NCBI GenBank assembly: GCA_027022775.1
Contig: JALVXO010000126.1
Coordinates: 1-39,844, forward strand
Source: Campylobacteraceae bacterium
Lineage (GTDB): Bacteria > Campylobacterota > Campylobacteria > Campylobacterales > Sulfurovaceae
Reading direction: 5' to 3'
Length of the DNA stretch: 39,844 nucleotides
The translations under genes were made by a program, and so were the position numbers. Shown here piece after piece: positions 31,451 to 39,403 of the stretch; position 1 is the first letter of the stretch; every line of letters begins with the position of its first letter. The notes beneath the pieces were generated by a model that was not told the origin of the DNA, searched no databases, and saw only the letters and a program-made list of their open reading frames with translations.

Positions 31451-31556
31451 TAGAGCCAAGAGCTAACAAAGTGGCTTCGCCTTTTTTTAAGCAGCAAAGC
31501 CGCTAATATTAAACGCGGCGTTAGCCGCACCTTTTCGCTCTACGCTCTTAGCTCTA
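31451..31556. repeat. nested inverted repeat in the hemL/HAD spacer
   Basis: TAGAGCCAAGAGC (31451-31463) and GCTCTTAGCTCTA (31544-31556) are inverted copies with one mismatch. Between them lies GCGGC/GCCGC (31515-31528) and more GCCGC-rich sequence. The right arm runs into the stop codon of the HAD gene. It resembles, in miniature, the nested palindrome at 27606-27877, but with a different sequence. Confidence 0.6.
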
Positions 31557-32189
31557 AGCTTTTACATAATTATACAAAAAAAACTCTTCTATCTCTTTTG
31601 CAACCTGCTTTGGTGAATTTAAAAGTTTTGAATTTCCTGCGCCAAATGCTACGCGGATAAATTTTACCCCTGCTGCTTTGGCTGCCAGTTCATCTCTGTC
31701 GCTGTCGCCTACAAAAACCGTTGTTTTGGGGGTTTCGCAGTTTCTTTGCATAAGTTTTATCAGCATTTCGGGTGAGGGTTTGCCCTCTTTTACATCATCC
31801 CAGCAGATTATATCGTCAAAATATCTGTCTATTTTTAAATGTTTCAAAGCTTCAAGAGCAGAGTGCCTGTAGGCATTTGTAGCAATTGCCAGTTTAACTT
31901 TTAAAGATTTCAACTCTTTTAGCATCTCTTCCACGCCGTCAAACAGAACAAGCTCTCTGTCGTGGTTTGCTGTATAATACTCTTTAAACCACCGCTCATG
32001 AATCGGTTCTATTTTATCAATGCCGTAAAAAAATTGTGCCAAGTTGCAGCGGGGATTGTTTATCTGTTCTATAACAGTTTTGGAATCCAGCGGTTTTAAA
32101 CCAAGTTTGCCCCTGACATAATTTATTGCATTTGTCAAAACAGTGGAGCTGTCAACCAGCGTGCCGTCCATATCAAAAACAGCCAGCAC
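31554..32189 (-). CDS. HAD-superfamily phosphatase, phosphoglycolate phosphatase-like
   Basis: A 211-residue hydrolase with the HAD motifs: FDMDGTLVDSS (nucleophile D6, acid D8), motif II Thr in KLAIATNAYRHS, Lys in EGKPSPEMLIK and the acidic VFVGDSDRDELAA. The alpha-helical cap between residues 15 and 85 is of the Gph/beta-phosphoglucomutase type. Substrate cannot be assigned; phosphoglycolate or a small sugar phosphate is most likely. Its start overlaps the PDC-sensor gene by one base and so belongs to the psd operon. Confidence 0.88.
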   Translation of the reverse strand: MLAVFDMDGTLVDSSTVLTNAINYVRGKLGLKPLDSKTVIEQINNPRCNLAQFFYGIDKIEPIHERWFKEYYTANHDRELVLFDGVEEMLKELKSLKVKLAIATNAYRHSALEALKHLKIDRYFDDIICWDDVKEGKPSPEMLIKLMQRNCETPKTTVFVGDSDRDELAAKAAGVKFIRVAFGAGNSKLLNSPKQVAKEIEEFFLYNYVKA

Positions 32190-33094
32190 TATTTTTTGCT
32201 CCGATTTAATGCAAATATATAAATTGCCAAACCGATTATCAGAGCGGTAATTGCCAAAATCAGACCGCCTGCATAAAGCAGTTTAGAAGAGTCTGTAATT
32301 GCAAATTTAAACACCAGCATCAGCGCTTCTATTGAGAGAGCAATAATAATAGAACCCAAAAAGCGCACCATAGTTTTGTGTATATCGCTTTCGTGCTGCT
32401 TTCTGTGCTCTCCCAGAACTTCCTCTTCGTAAAGCGCTTTTACTAAATCGAAAATCGCTAAAGAGAGTGTCAGCAAAATTGTGGATTCAAAAACATTTTT
32501 TATATCCACCTCTTCAATATGAATTCCCATATCAAAAAAGCTTACAATACCTTTTACAAAAAGCATTAAAGCTACAAAAAGCAAAGCAGTGCTGAAAGCT
32601 GCATATATAAGTTTTGCCACTTTCCCGCTTAACGCATCTATAGAAGAACGGCTGACCATCCGCAAAATATTTTGCAAAGAGATATCGATGCATAAAATGT
32701 AAATCAGTTTGCCGTTTTCATCAAAAATCGGATATGCAGATGTGACTACCAGATTGTTGCTTTTAATAGATGGGTAAGGGTCGGTTAAAATACATTTTTT
32801 ATCGCGTATAACCCTGTAATAATACGCACGTGTGCTTCTGTTTTCACCAACCCCTTTGCGCGCATATTTAGGGTCCAGGCTGATTGTATTTATAACCTGC
32901 TTTCCATTTGCATCCAAAATATACATTGCATCGACATATTTTAATGTTTTTGCAACACTTTTTAAACCCACTTTTAAATCTTTAAGTTCAATGCCAGGCA
33001 CCCTGTTTGGAACAGCCCTGCTTAATATATAACATAAGTAAGCTCTGGCTTTTGTGCGTATCTGCGAAAATTCATCTATCTCTTTAATTGTCAT
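32189..33094 (-). CDS. PDC/Cache-sensor-like domain fused to a four-helix membrane domain
   Basis: A 301-residue protein. Residues 1-160 resemble a PDC (Cache) ligand-binding domain: YVDAMYILDANGKQVINT, then RAYYYRVIRDKKCILTDPY, then SAYPIFDENGKLIYILCIDI. The remainder has about four membrane helices (about 164-186, 204-220, 245-265 and 272-295) with a charged cytosolic loop at 222-240. No kinase, methyl-accepting or cyclase output domain is present. Unusually, no membrane helix precedes the sensor domain. I recall related Campylobacterota proteins labelled general glycosylation pathway protein, without firm basis. It overlaps psd by 11 bases. Confidence 0.75.
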   Translation of the reverse strand: MTIKEIDEFSQIRTKARAYLCYILSRAVPNRVPGIELKDLKVGLKSVAKTLKYVDAMYILDANGKQVINTISLDPKYARKGVGENRSTRAYYYRVIRDKKCILTDPYPSIKSNNLVVTSAYPIFDENGKLIYILCIDISLQNILRMVSRSSIDALSGKVAKLIYAAFSTALLFVALMLFVKGIVSFFDMGIHIEEVDIKNVFESTILLTLSLAIFDLVKALYEEEVLGEHRKQHESDIHKTMVRFLGSIIIALSIEALMLVFKFAITDSSKLLYAGGLILAITALIIGLAIYIFALNRSKK

Positions 33095-33905
33095 TAAGCT
33101 CCCCTATTACTTTGCCAAAATTTACTTTCTGATTCTCATTAATATACCATTTAATTGCATTTTTCTGGCTTAAAACAACAATTGTAGAACCCATCTCAAA
33201 CCATCCGAAAAGCTCTCCTTTTTTAAACTCTTTTGGAGTTTCATATTTAAAAAGAACCGGCCTTTTTGCATTAATATTTGTTTTTAAAGCAGGCTCGAAT
33301 GTTACAACTATTTTGCCGACATTAAGCGCCCCTATAAGTACAATAAAATGTTTATGGCCGAACCTATCAAGAATTTCTAAAACCACTCTCTCATTCTCAA
33401 GATAGAGATTTTTTTTCTTTTTTAAAAGCGGTATATTAACTGGAAAAAGCTTGCCAGGAATATGGAGTAAAGAGAGCACTTTAACATCAAACGGAAAGTG
33501 GTATCTATGGTAATCTTTAGGAGATAGATAAAAATTTATAAACTCACCCTCCTCCAAAACTTTATAATCATTCCCTTTTAAACCTATCAATTCATTTATG
33601 TTATACTCCATCCCTTTAATCTGGTATGCTCTATTTTGGTTAATTTGGCCGGCAGCAACAACTATTGCATCGCAAGGAGAAATAACAGAATTTATTCTGG
33701 CATCTATAAGAGGCTCTTTTTCCAATGCCCTGGTAAAAAGGGCAACAAGAGAGTTATACTCTTTAGGGCTTTTAAAGTTGCTCATATTAAGCCCCAGCAG
33801 TTTGACATAAGAGATATTTATGAAATTCTGAACAGGTTTGCTAAATTTCTTCGCTGCAAACTTTCCAAAGGCATAAGAGATAAAAGAGCTAAAATGCCTA
33901 CCCAT
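33084..33905 (-). CDS. psd: phosphatidylserine decarboxylase proenzyme
   Basis: Makes phosphatidylethanolamine at the inner membrane. The 273-residue proenzyme has the self-cleavage site in WFEMGSTIVV (G239-S240); cleavage would turn S240 into the pyruvoyl group. The usual form is LGST, here MGST. Catalytic Asp and His are visible in ISPCDA (D79) and DYHRYH (H133, H136). Length and type match the short bacterial Psd family. It overlaps the ferritin-like gene upstream by 8 bases and the PDC-sensor gene downstream by 11. Confidence 0.94.
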   Translation of the reverse strand: MGRHFSSFISYAFGKFAAKKFSKPVQNFINISYVKLLGLNMSNFKSPKEYNSLVALFTRALEKEPLIDARINSVISPCDAIVVAAGQINQNRAYQIKGMEYNINELIGLKGNDYKVLEEGEFINFYLSPKDYHRYHFPFDVKVLSLLHIPGKLFPVNIPLLKKKKNLYLENERVVLEILDRFGHKHFIVLIGALNVGKIVVTFEPALKTNINAKRPVLFKYETPKEFKKGELFGWFEMGSTIVVLSQKNAIKWYINENQKVNFGKVIGELNDN

Positions 33906-34764
33906 TTATCCCCTTTTTATCGTAATACTCAATTGAACCTTTCTTACTGTAATACTCCAGGGCCTCTTTCATAAGTTCAATATGGTAATTCTCTTGATAA
34001 TTGATAAAATCAAAAAATCTAGAAAGCTCTTCACTGTCTCTAGCAACAGATTCAGAAAGAGTTTTACACTGCTCTTTAGCAGCAAGCTCTTCATCTATGC
34101 CGTCTTTTAAAAACTGCACCACATCCTCTATTTGGTAAAGAGATTTATGCAAAACCCTTGGAACTGCCAATATTCCCATCTCTGCCATCATATTGCCAAA
34201 GCTTTTTAAATGGAAAAAGCTCTCATCCACCAAAATCTGGAAAATTTTATTCAAAAAATCATCATTAAAATGGGCTTTTAGGTAATTGTAAATCATAATA
34301 AGCTCATACTCTTTGTAACTCTCTTCGAATAGAAACAGTGTAAATGAGTCAACAGCTTCCTGAGAAAGATTTATATCTTTATATGTTCTATTTGCATCAA
34401 AAGCTGTAATCTTTTCATCTTTAAGAGTATTTACTGTAAAGCGTATATAGTCCCAATCTGTTTCTAACCTAAAACGCAAAGCTTCGTTTTGAATATTTGG
34501 AAGCATCAATTCTAATTCATTCAATCTTGATGCAATATTGCTTAAAATCATTTTTAAATTACCCACCTTTATAGGCACATTGTCACGGTTATAATCGTAA
34601 TCAATTCCGGCTTTTATAAGTTCGCGCTCTATCCATGTAAAATGGCGGAAAAGAATATCGCTAAAGTCATTCAATACAGTTTTATTCTCAACGGTTTTAC
34701 TCATAAAAGATGCCATTAAAGTTACAATCCACGCCTCGTGGGTCTTTTTTAAAACATTTACCAT
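33898..34764 (-). CDS. putative ferritin-like diiron protein, all-helical
   Basis: A 288-residue, almost fully helical, acidic protein that I do not recognise by name. Candidate metal ligands recur in helices: H41/E46 (HFTWIERELI), E147/E148 (FLFEESYKEYELI), E181 and H185 (DESFFHLKSF) and an ExxH at E258-H261 (YQENYHIELM). This pattern suits a four-helix-bundle diiron (ferritin-like) fold. No signal peptide or membrane span is visible. It is read from the same transcript as the IscU/NifU-like gene, whose stop it overlaps by one base, so an iron-supply or iron-sulfur role is plausible. Fold and function are inference. Confidence 0.55.
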   Translation of the reverse strand: MVNVLKKTHEAWIVTLMASFMSKTVENKTVLNDFSDILFRHFTWIERELIKAGIDYDYNRDNVPIKVGNLKMILSNIASRLNELELMLPNIQNEALRFRLETDWDYIRFTVNTLKDEKITAFDANRTYKDINLSQEAVDSFTLFLFEESYKEYELIMIYNYLKAHFNDDFLNKIFQILVDESFFHLKSFGNMMAEMGILAVPRVLHKSLYQIEDVVQFLKDGIDEELAAKEQCKTLSESVARDSEELSRFFDFINYQENYHIELMKEALEYYSKKGSIEYYDKKGING

Positions 34765-35234
34765 TACTCCTCCTTTGCTGCTTGAGCGCTGAACTCTTTA
34801 TCGGGCGAGCAGCTCTGCTCTATTTTATAAATAAGTGTTTTTTTCTCCCCTGTCTCCTGGCTTAAAAGATAACCATCCATTGCCGCTTTTAAAGCAACCG
34901 CCACCATTTCGGAACATGCAGCTTCTTCAGGAGGTACACTCTCTAGCATCCCCAAAGTTACAGCAATCAACTCTTCGCATTTATCAAAAGTTAAATCGCG
35001 CGCTTCCTGGGTGATAATTGAGCCAGCAACAACAGTTGTCATACAAGCAATTGCTTCAAAAGCGATATCTGAAATAAAATAGTCATTGCAATCTTTCTCT
35101 ACCTTTATATAAATAATCACTTTTTCCCCATTTAGCGGGTTTTCTCCAATTCCAATACTGTCTGGATTTTCCATTCTGCCGTAATTATTTGGATTGGACA
35201 TATGGGCGATAATCTCTTCATCCATATTTTGCAT
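34764..35234 (-). CDS. degenerate IscU/NifU-N-like scaffold protein
   Basis: A 156-residue protein aligned with IscU/NifU N-terminal scaffolds. It begins with the EEIIAHMSNPNNYGRMENPD region, then FEAIACMTTVVAGSIIT (C64) and EEAACSEMVAVALKAAM (C107), which match the second and third cluster cysteines. The first Cys-Gly-Asp motif is replaced by Asn-Gly-Glu (N35-E37), and the His before the third cysteine is Ala. It may therefore not hold a standard 2Fe-2S cluster. TTG at 35237 is possible, but AAAGGA at 35246-35241 favours ATG at 35234. It heads the operon with the ferritin-like gene, psd, PDC-sensor and HAD genes. Confidence 0.78.
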   Translation of the reverse strand: MQNMDEEIIAHMSNPNNYGRMENPDSIGIGENPLNGEKVIIYIKVEKDCNDYFISDIAFEAIACMTTVVAGSIITQEARDLTFDKCEELIAVTLGMLESVPPEEAACSEMVAVALKAAMDGYLLSQETGEKKTLIYKIEQSCSPDKEFSAQAAKEE

Positions 35235-35265
35235 CAAGATTCCTTTGGATAGTTTTATTTATGTT

Positions 35266-35271
35266 ATTATA
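35266..35271 (-). promoter_or_regulatory. -10 box for the IscU-like/psd operon
   Basis: TATAAT on the minus strand (TATGTATAATA), about 32 bases before the ATG at 35234. Confidence 0.45.
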
Positions 35272-35355
35272 CATAGATAATACCTAAAATGTAATTTTTT
35301 TTGTTAAAACTTTTTATATTTTTAGCTTAATATTCTATTTTTTTATATTTTGAGG

Positions 35356-35361
35356 TATAAT
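35356..35361 (+). promoter_or_regulatory. -10 box for the DUF6394/K+ channel operon
   Basis: TATAAT within GAGGTATAAT, 31 bases before the ATG; AGGAG at 35383-35387. It diverges from the minus-strand promoter 85 bases away, leaving an AT-rich control region at 35272-35355. Confidence 0.5.
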
Positions 35362-35391
35362 ATTCACTAAAATACTCGATTTAGGAGCAGT

Positions 35392-35772
35392 ATGAATACT
35401 CAAAAAGTGATTTCGGGATTTTTTATTATTTTGGCGATGACGCTTAACTTTGGCTTTTTTTACGGAGATATTGATAATTTTGCACACCACAGTCCTTATG
35501 AACTGTTTGCCACAATTGTTGTAAACCTTATCGCAACAGTTTTAAAACTGGGTGATAAAACACAGCTTGGCTCTGTGCTTTTGGCAACAAGCCTTGTTGC
35601 AGATATTCAGCTTATATCTGCCGCTATTGTATGGGGCATTTCTGTATATGCCACAAGCGGCGGAATACAAGACAGTGCCCAGATTATCGTTTCGCTCTCA
35701 GGCGGTGCGCTAATGGCTAATGTTGTATCTGTAATTCTGTTTATGGGCGATACCTTAAAATCCAAAAGGTAA
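35392..35772 (+). CDS. small multi-pass membrane protein, DUF6394-like
   Basis: A 126-residue protein with about three or four hydrophobic helices (about 6-24, 38-52, 62-87 and 99-118). The first extramembrane loop is polar and His-rich (DIDNFAHHSPYELF). I believe this matches the Campylobacterota family DUF6394, by memory only. It lies 2 bases before the potassium-channel gene on the same transcript, so an accessory or regulatory role for that channel is a reasonable inference. No enzymatic motif is visible. Confidence 0.65.
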   Translation: MNTQKVISGFFIILAMTLNFGFFYGDIDNFAHHSPYELFATIVVNLIATVLKLGDKTQLGSVLLATSLVADIQLISAAIVWGISVYATSGGIQDSAQIIVSLSGGALMANVVSVILFMGDTLKSKR

Positions 35773-35774
35773 CT

Positions 35775-37475
35775 ATGCACTCCAGTAACATTTTATGGAT
35801 AATCATCCGCAGAATGCGGACCCCCTTTATCGTTATTATTGTCACTTTTGCAATTACAATTTTGGGGCTTGTAATAATCCCCGGAGTCGATGCCCAGGGG
35901 CGTCCATACCACATGAGCTTCCTGGATGCTTTCTACTTTGTAACCTTTATGGCATCCACAATCGGCTTTGGCGAAATACCTTACGAATTTACCTATGCCC
36001 AGAGATTATGGGTTCTTTTTTCTATATATATTGCAGTTATTGGATGGTTTTATGCAATAGGAGCGCTTGTTGCCCTAATTCAAGACAAACAGCTCATAGA
36101 ACAGCTTCGGCTTGCTAAATTCAGCCGCAAAATCAAAGATTTAAAAGAGCCGTTTGTAATTATTTTAGGTTACAATAGTACAACAAAAGAGTTAATCCAT
36201 AAATTAAATGAAGATGGCAAAAGGATTATTGTTATAGACAAATCCCAAGATAAAATAGACGAACTCGAACTGGAAAATTTTATGCCTGAAGTTTATGCCT
36301 TAAAAGCAAATATCGATTCACCAGACAGTTTAAAACTTGCCGGAATTACAAAACGAAACTGTAAAGCGGTTGTTGCCCTTTTTGACAACGATTTTAAAAA
36401 CACAAAAATCGCCCTTCTTGTAAGGCTGCTTAACCCCAAAATGAATGTAATTGTAAAATCTTCCACAAAAGAACAGTCTGAACACCTTAAAAACCTGGGG
36501 GTTAAAAACTTTATTAACCCATTCAACCTGGTTGCAGACAGATTCCATCTTGCACTTACCGCGCCAAATTTATGGAAGCTTGAAATGCTTCTCTTCCAGC
36601 ACAAACAGTATATTAAAAGTTACGAAGAGCTGCCTAAAGGAAAATATATTATATGCGGATACGGCAGAATGGGTAAAGTGCTAAAAGAAGCGCTCGATAA
36701 AGCCCAGCTGGAATCGGTATTTATAGATTTAAAATCTGCCAGTTACAAAGTTAAAAAAAATAGTGCAATTTTTGGCGATGCACAAGATTTTAAAGTGCTG
36801 CTGGAAGCCGGCGTTAAGGATGCTTCTGCCATAATTGCCGCAACCAAAGACGATTTAATAAACCTTACAATTTTGCTCACAGCAAAAAAGATAAATCCAG
36901 AAATTTATACAATTGCAAGAGAGAACACAAATGATGATATTACAATTTTTAACTCTGCAAAAATAGACAGGGCGTATATTATAGAAGAGGTAATATCAGA
37001 ACATGTCCACCGCCAAATTTCGCAGCCTCTTGCAGAGAGATTTTTAAAAGAGCTTTATAAACAAAACGATAAATGGGGCTTGGAGTTAAGTAAAACAATT
37101 AGAACAACAACCGGCTACAACCCCGAACTTTTTGAAATAAGAGTGGTAAAACCGGAAGCTTACGCCCTAACAGATTACTTAAAAAAAGGGGGTATTGTAA
37201 ATTTAGGTTTACTGGCAAGAGATTTAAGCGACAGAAATAGAAGGGCAAAACTTGTCTTTTTGATGGTTAAAAACCGAAAAGAAGAGATTACACTGCTGCC
37301 GGATGACAATTACGAAGTAAAGGTAAGCGACCGGTTCTTAATTGCTGCAACAAAAGAGGCAAAAGAGGATTTTGAACTTTTGGTAAACAATTTAAATGAG
37401 TTCCACTACGCCATAAGCGGCGAAGAGTTGAACAATTGGGCGTTGAGCAAAATATTAAAGAAAAAGGAGAGTTGA
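35775..37475 (+). CDS. potassium channel with two RCK (TrkA-N/C) modules
   Basis: A 566-residue channel-like protein. Two membrane helices (about 17-37 and 76-98) flank a pore loop whose filter is TIGFGE (residues 62-67) instead of the canonical TVGYGD. Two RCK modules follow. The first Rossmann start is ILGYNSTTKELI (about residue 130), lacking the GxGxxG loop. The second, IICGYGRMGKVLKEAL (about 293), keeps it and likely binds NAD(H) or another nucleotide. A C-terminal RCK-C-like region covers about 460-550. It probably gates K+ flux in response to cytosolic ligand. The stop overlaps the next start by one base. Confidence 0.88.
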   Translation: MHSSNILWIIIRRMRTPFIVIIVTFAITILGLVIIPGVDAQGRPYHMSFLDAFYFVTFMASTIGFGEIPYEFTYAQRLWVLFSIYIAVIGWFYAIGALVALIQDKQLIEQLRLAKFSRKIKDLKEPFVIILGYNSTTKELIHKLNEDGKRIIVIDKSQDKIDELELENFMPEVYALKANIDSPDSLKLAGITKRNCKAVVALFDNDFKNTKIALLVRLLNPKMNVIVKSSTKEQSEHLKNLGVKNFINPFNLVADRFHLALTAPNLWKLEMLLFQHKQYIKSYEELPKGKYIICGYGRMGKVLKEALDKAQLESVFIDLKSASYKVKKNSAIFGDAQDFKVLLEAGVKDASAIIAATKDDLINLTILLTAKKINPEIYTIARENTNDDITIFNSAKIDRAYIIEEVISEHVHRQISQPLAERFLKELYKQNDKWGLELSKTIRTTTGYNPELFEIRVVKPEAYALTDYLKKGGIVNLGLLARDLSDRNRRAKLVFLMVKNRKEEITLLPDDNYEVKVSDRFLIAATKEAKEDFELLVNNLNEFHYAISGEELNNWALSKILKKKES

Positions 37476-38692
37476 TGAGAAACACTTTAATAATCGGCGC
37501 AGGCGGCGTTGGAAATGTGGTTGCTTTTAAATGCGCAATGAATAAAGAGAGTTTTGGTAATATCACGCTTGCTAGCAGAACAAAATCTAAATGCGATGAG
37601 ATTGCAAAAAATATAAAAGAAAAAGTGGGTGTTGAAATTGCTACCGCTGCAGTAGATGCGGATAATACGCAAGAGGTTATAGATTTAATTAAAAAGACCG
37701 GTGCAGATATTGTTATAAATGTTGCTCTGCCGTATCAGGATTTGACAATTATGGATGCCTGCAGCGCTACGGGAACTGCATATTTAGATACTGCAAATTA
37801 CGAACATCCAGACACTGCAAAATTTGAATACAAAAAGCAGTGGGAGAGAGATGAAGACTTTAGGAAAGCTGGCACTATGGCACTTCTTGGCAGCGGGTTT
37901 GACCCTGGCGTAACAAATGTTTTTTGCGCATATGCACAAAAGCACTACTTTGACGAAATAGAAACAATAGATATTTTAGACTGCAACGCAGGCGATCACG
38001 GCTACCCCTTTGCAACCAACTTTAACCCGGAAATCAACCTTCGCGAAGTCAGCGCAAAAGGGCGCTACTGGCAAGAGGGCGAGTGGATAGAGACAGAACC
38101 TATGGAGATTAAACAGGTCTGGGATTACCCAGAAATAGGACCGCGCGACAGTTACCTGCTTTACCATGAAGAGATGGAGAGTTTAGTTAAACATATTAAA
38201 GGTTTAAAAAGAATTAGATTCTTTATGACATTTGGCGAAAGCTACCTTACACACATGCGCTGCCTTGAAAATGTGGGGATGCTTGGGATTGAGCCGATTG
38301 AGCACAAGGGGCAAAAAATTATCCCTATCGAATTTTTAAAAACTCTCCTGCCAGACCCGGCAACTTTGGGTCCTAGAACAAAAGGCAAAACAAATATCGG
38401 AATTGTTGCAACAGGTTATAAAAACGGCGAAAAGAAAACTATTTACATTTATCAGGTAAGCGACCACGAAAAGTGCTACCAAGAGGTTTTAAGCCAGGCT
38501 GTAAGCTACACAACCGGCGTGCCTGCAATGATTGGCGCAAAACTGATGCTGGATAAAATATGGTGGAAAGAAGGGGTTTACAACATGGAGCAGTTCGACC
38601 CCGACCCGTTTATGGAAGAGTTAAACAAACAGGGCTTGCCGTGGCAAATTAAAGAGTTAAAAAGCCCGGATGAGTTAAGAGTTGACATTTAA
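37475..38692 (+). CDS. carboxynorspermidine synthase (saccharopine-dehydrogenase-like)
   Basis: NADPH-dependent reductive coupling of aspartate semialdehyde with a diamine to carboxy(nor)spermidine, the alternative spermidine route of Campylobacter and Vibrio. The 405-residue product starts with the Rossmann motif LIIGAGGVGNVVA. It continues with ITLASRTKSKCDE, GTAYLDTANYEHP, LLGSGFDPGVTNVF and LDCNAGDHGYPFATNFNPE, matching the family known as CASDH or LYS1-like. ATG at 37475 follows AGGAG by 5 bases; an earlier ATG at 37436 lies within the channel gene and is rejected. The decarboxylase partner is not in this window. Confidence 0.9.
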   Translation: MRNTLIIGAGGVGNVVAFKCAMNKESFGNITLASRTKSKCDEIAKNIKEKVGVEIATAAVDADNTQEVIDLIKKTGADIVINVALPYQDLTIMDACSATGTAYLDTANYEHPDTAKFEYKKQWERDEDFRKAGTMALLGSGFDPGVTNVFCAYAQKHYFDEIETIDILDCNAGDHGYPFATNFNPEINLREVSAKGRYWQEGEWIETEPMEIKQVWDYPEIGPRDSYLLYHEEMESLVKHIKGLKRIRFFMTFGESYLTHMRCLENVGMLGIEPIEHKGQKIIPIEFLKTLLPDPATLGPRTKGKTNIGIVATGYKNGEKKTIYIYQVSDHEKCYQEVLSQAVSYTTGVPAMIGAKLMLDKIWWKEGVYNMEQFDPDPFMEELNKQGLPWQIKELKSPDELRVDI

Positions 38693-38703
38693 ATTATATC
38701 ACA

Positions 38704-38723
38704 ACCCTCTTCTTTAAGAGGGT
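38704..38723 (+). terminator. hairpin after carboxynorspermidine synthase
   Basis: A perfect eight-base stem, ACCCTCTT/AAGAGGGT, with a four-base loop, 12 bases after the stop. No U-run follows directly; a longer hairpin comes next. Confidence 0.5.
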
Positions 38724-38735
38724 GCATAAACTTAT

Positions 38736-38786
38736 AAAATGAAGCTTTCTTATCAAAAAGTGCAAACAGAGAGCTTCATTTTATTG
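38736..38786 (+). terminator. long hairpin, second candidate terminator
   Basis: Arms at 38736-38750 and 38768-38782 pair at 14 of 15 positions (AAAATGAAGCT/AGCTTCATTTT at the base), with a 17-base loop. The right arm ends in TTTTATTG, as at a rho-independent terminator. Confidence 0.6.
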
Positions 38787-38871
38787 TTGCTGCATTGTTG
38801 TATTTTTATGAAGTTAAAGCCTCACTTTAACCCAAGATATTAAACAAAAGAGATAGGATAAAACCAACACA

Positions 38872-39396
38872 ATGAAAAAAAGAGCTTGTTTACTAATCTT
38901 TTTTATCTGTCTGCAAGCTTTATATGCAAAGTCTCAAAGCATTGAATCTGTATTAAAAGATGAATTAAAAAAATTAAACTTAAAAGACCCCAAAAAAGAC
39001 CTTGCTAGAAATTTAGAACACAACAATACGCGATTTATCGGAATATATGGATATACAATAGTATTACCCGGAGTTACTCTAAAATATCAACATAATATTA
39101 TGGAAAAATATGGTGTCAAAGTTATTAAAGGAACAAGCGATAAAATAGAAAGCAGTTTGCATGCCATTTTAACAGAAAAAGCATACAATTACGCACAAAA
39201 ATATAACACTGCTTTAATTAATGTATTAAGAGGCAACCCTAAAACAAGGAAAGCTATTAACAGAATCATTACCGACCCTCTTGTTAAAACAGATAATACA
39301 ATCGGTATAGAAAAGGCTTCGGGATTAAACAGCACAAAAAAGTATCCGGCAATTATTATAAGCGATATTTTAAATGAAATTTATAACTTAAAATAG
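38872..39396 (+). CDS. exported protein of unknown function
   Basis: Not recognised. The 174-residue protein has a clear signal peptide (1-19, ACLLIFFICLQALYA), and its mature part should be periplasmic. That part is mixed alpha/beta and rich in Lys, Asn and Ile, with no cysteines. Segments such as FIGIYGYTIVLPGVTLKYQH look like paired strands and NYAQKYNTALINVLR like a helix. The ribosome-binding site is weak (AGGA about 12 bases upstream). It follows two strong hairpins, so it starts a new transcript, and lies 7 bases before the GGCT-like gene. Confidence 0.65.
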   Translation: MKKRACLLIFFICLQALYAKSQSIESVLKDELKKLNLKDPKKDLARNLEHNNTRFIGIYGYTIVLPGVTLKYQHNIMEKYGVKVIKGTSDKIESSLHAILTEKAYNYAQKYNTALINVLRGNPKTRKAINRIITDPLVKTDNTIGIEKASGLNSTKKYPAIIISDILNEIYNLK

Positions 39397-39403
39397 GCAA
39401 GTT

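Noticed and set aside
35238..35391. Possible tRNA or small RNA gene in the divergent spacer
   Set aside because: The sequence is AT-rich, with two opposed -10 boxes and no cloverleaf or T-loop-like sequence.
37436..37474. Longer ATG start for carboxynorspermidine synthase
   Set aside because: It lies inside the channel gene with no ribosome-binding site; AGGAG directly precedes the ATG at 37475, and the Rossmann motif begins there.
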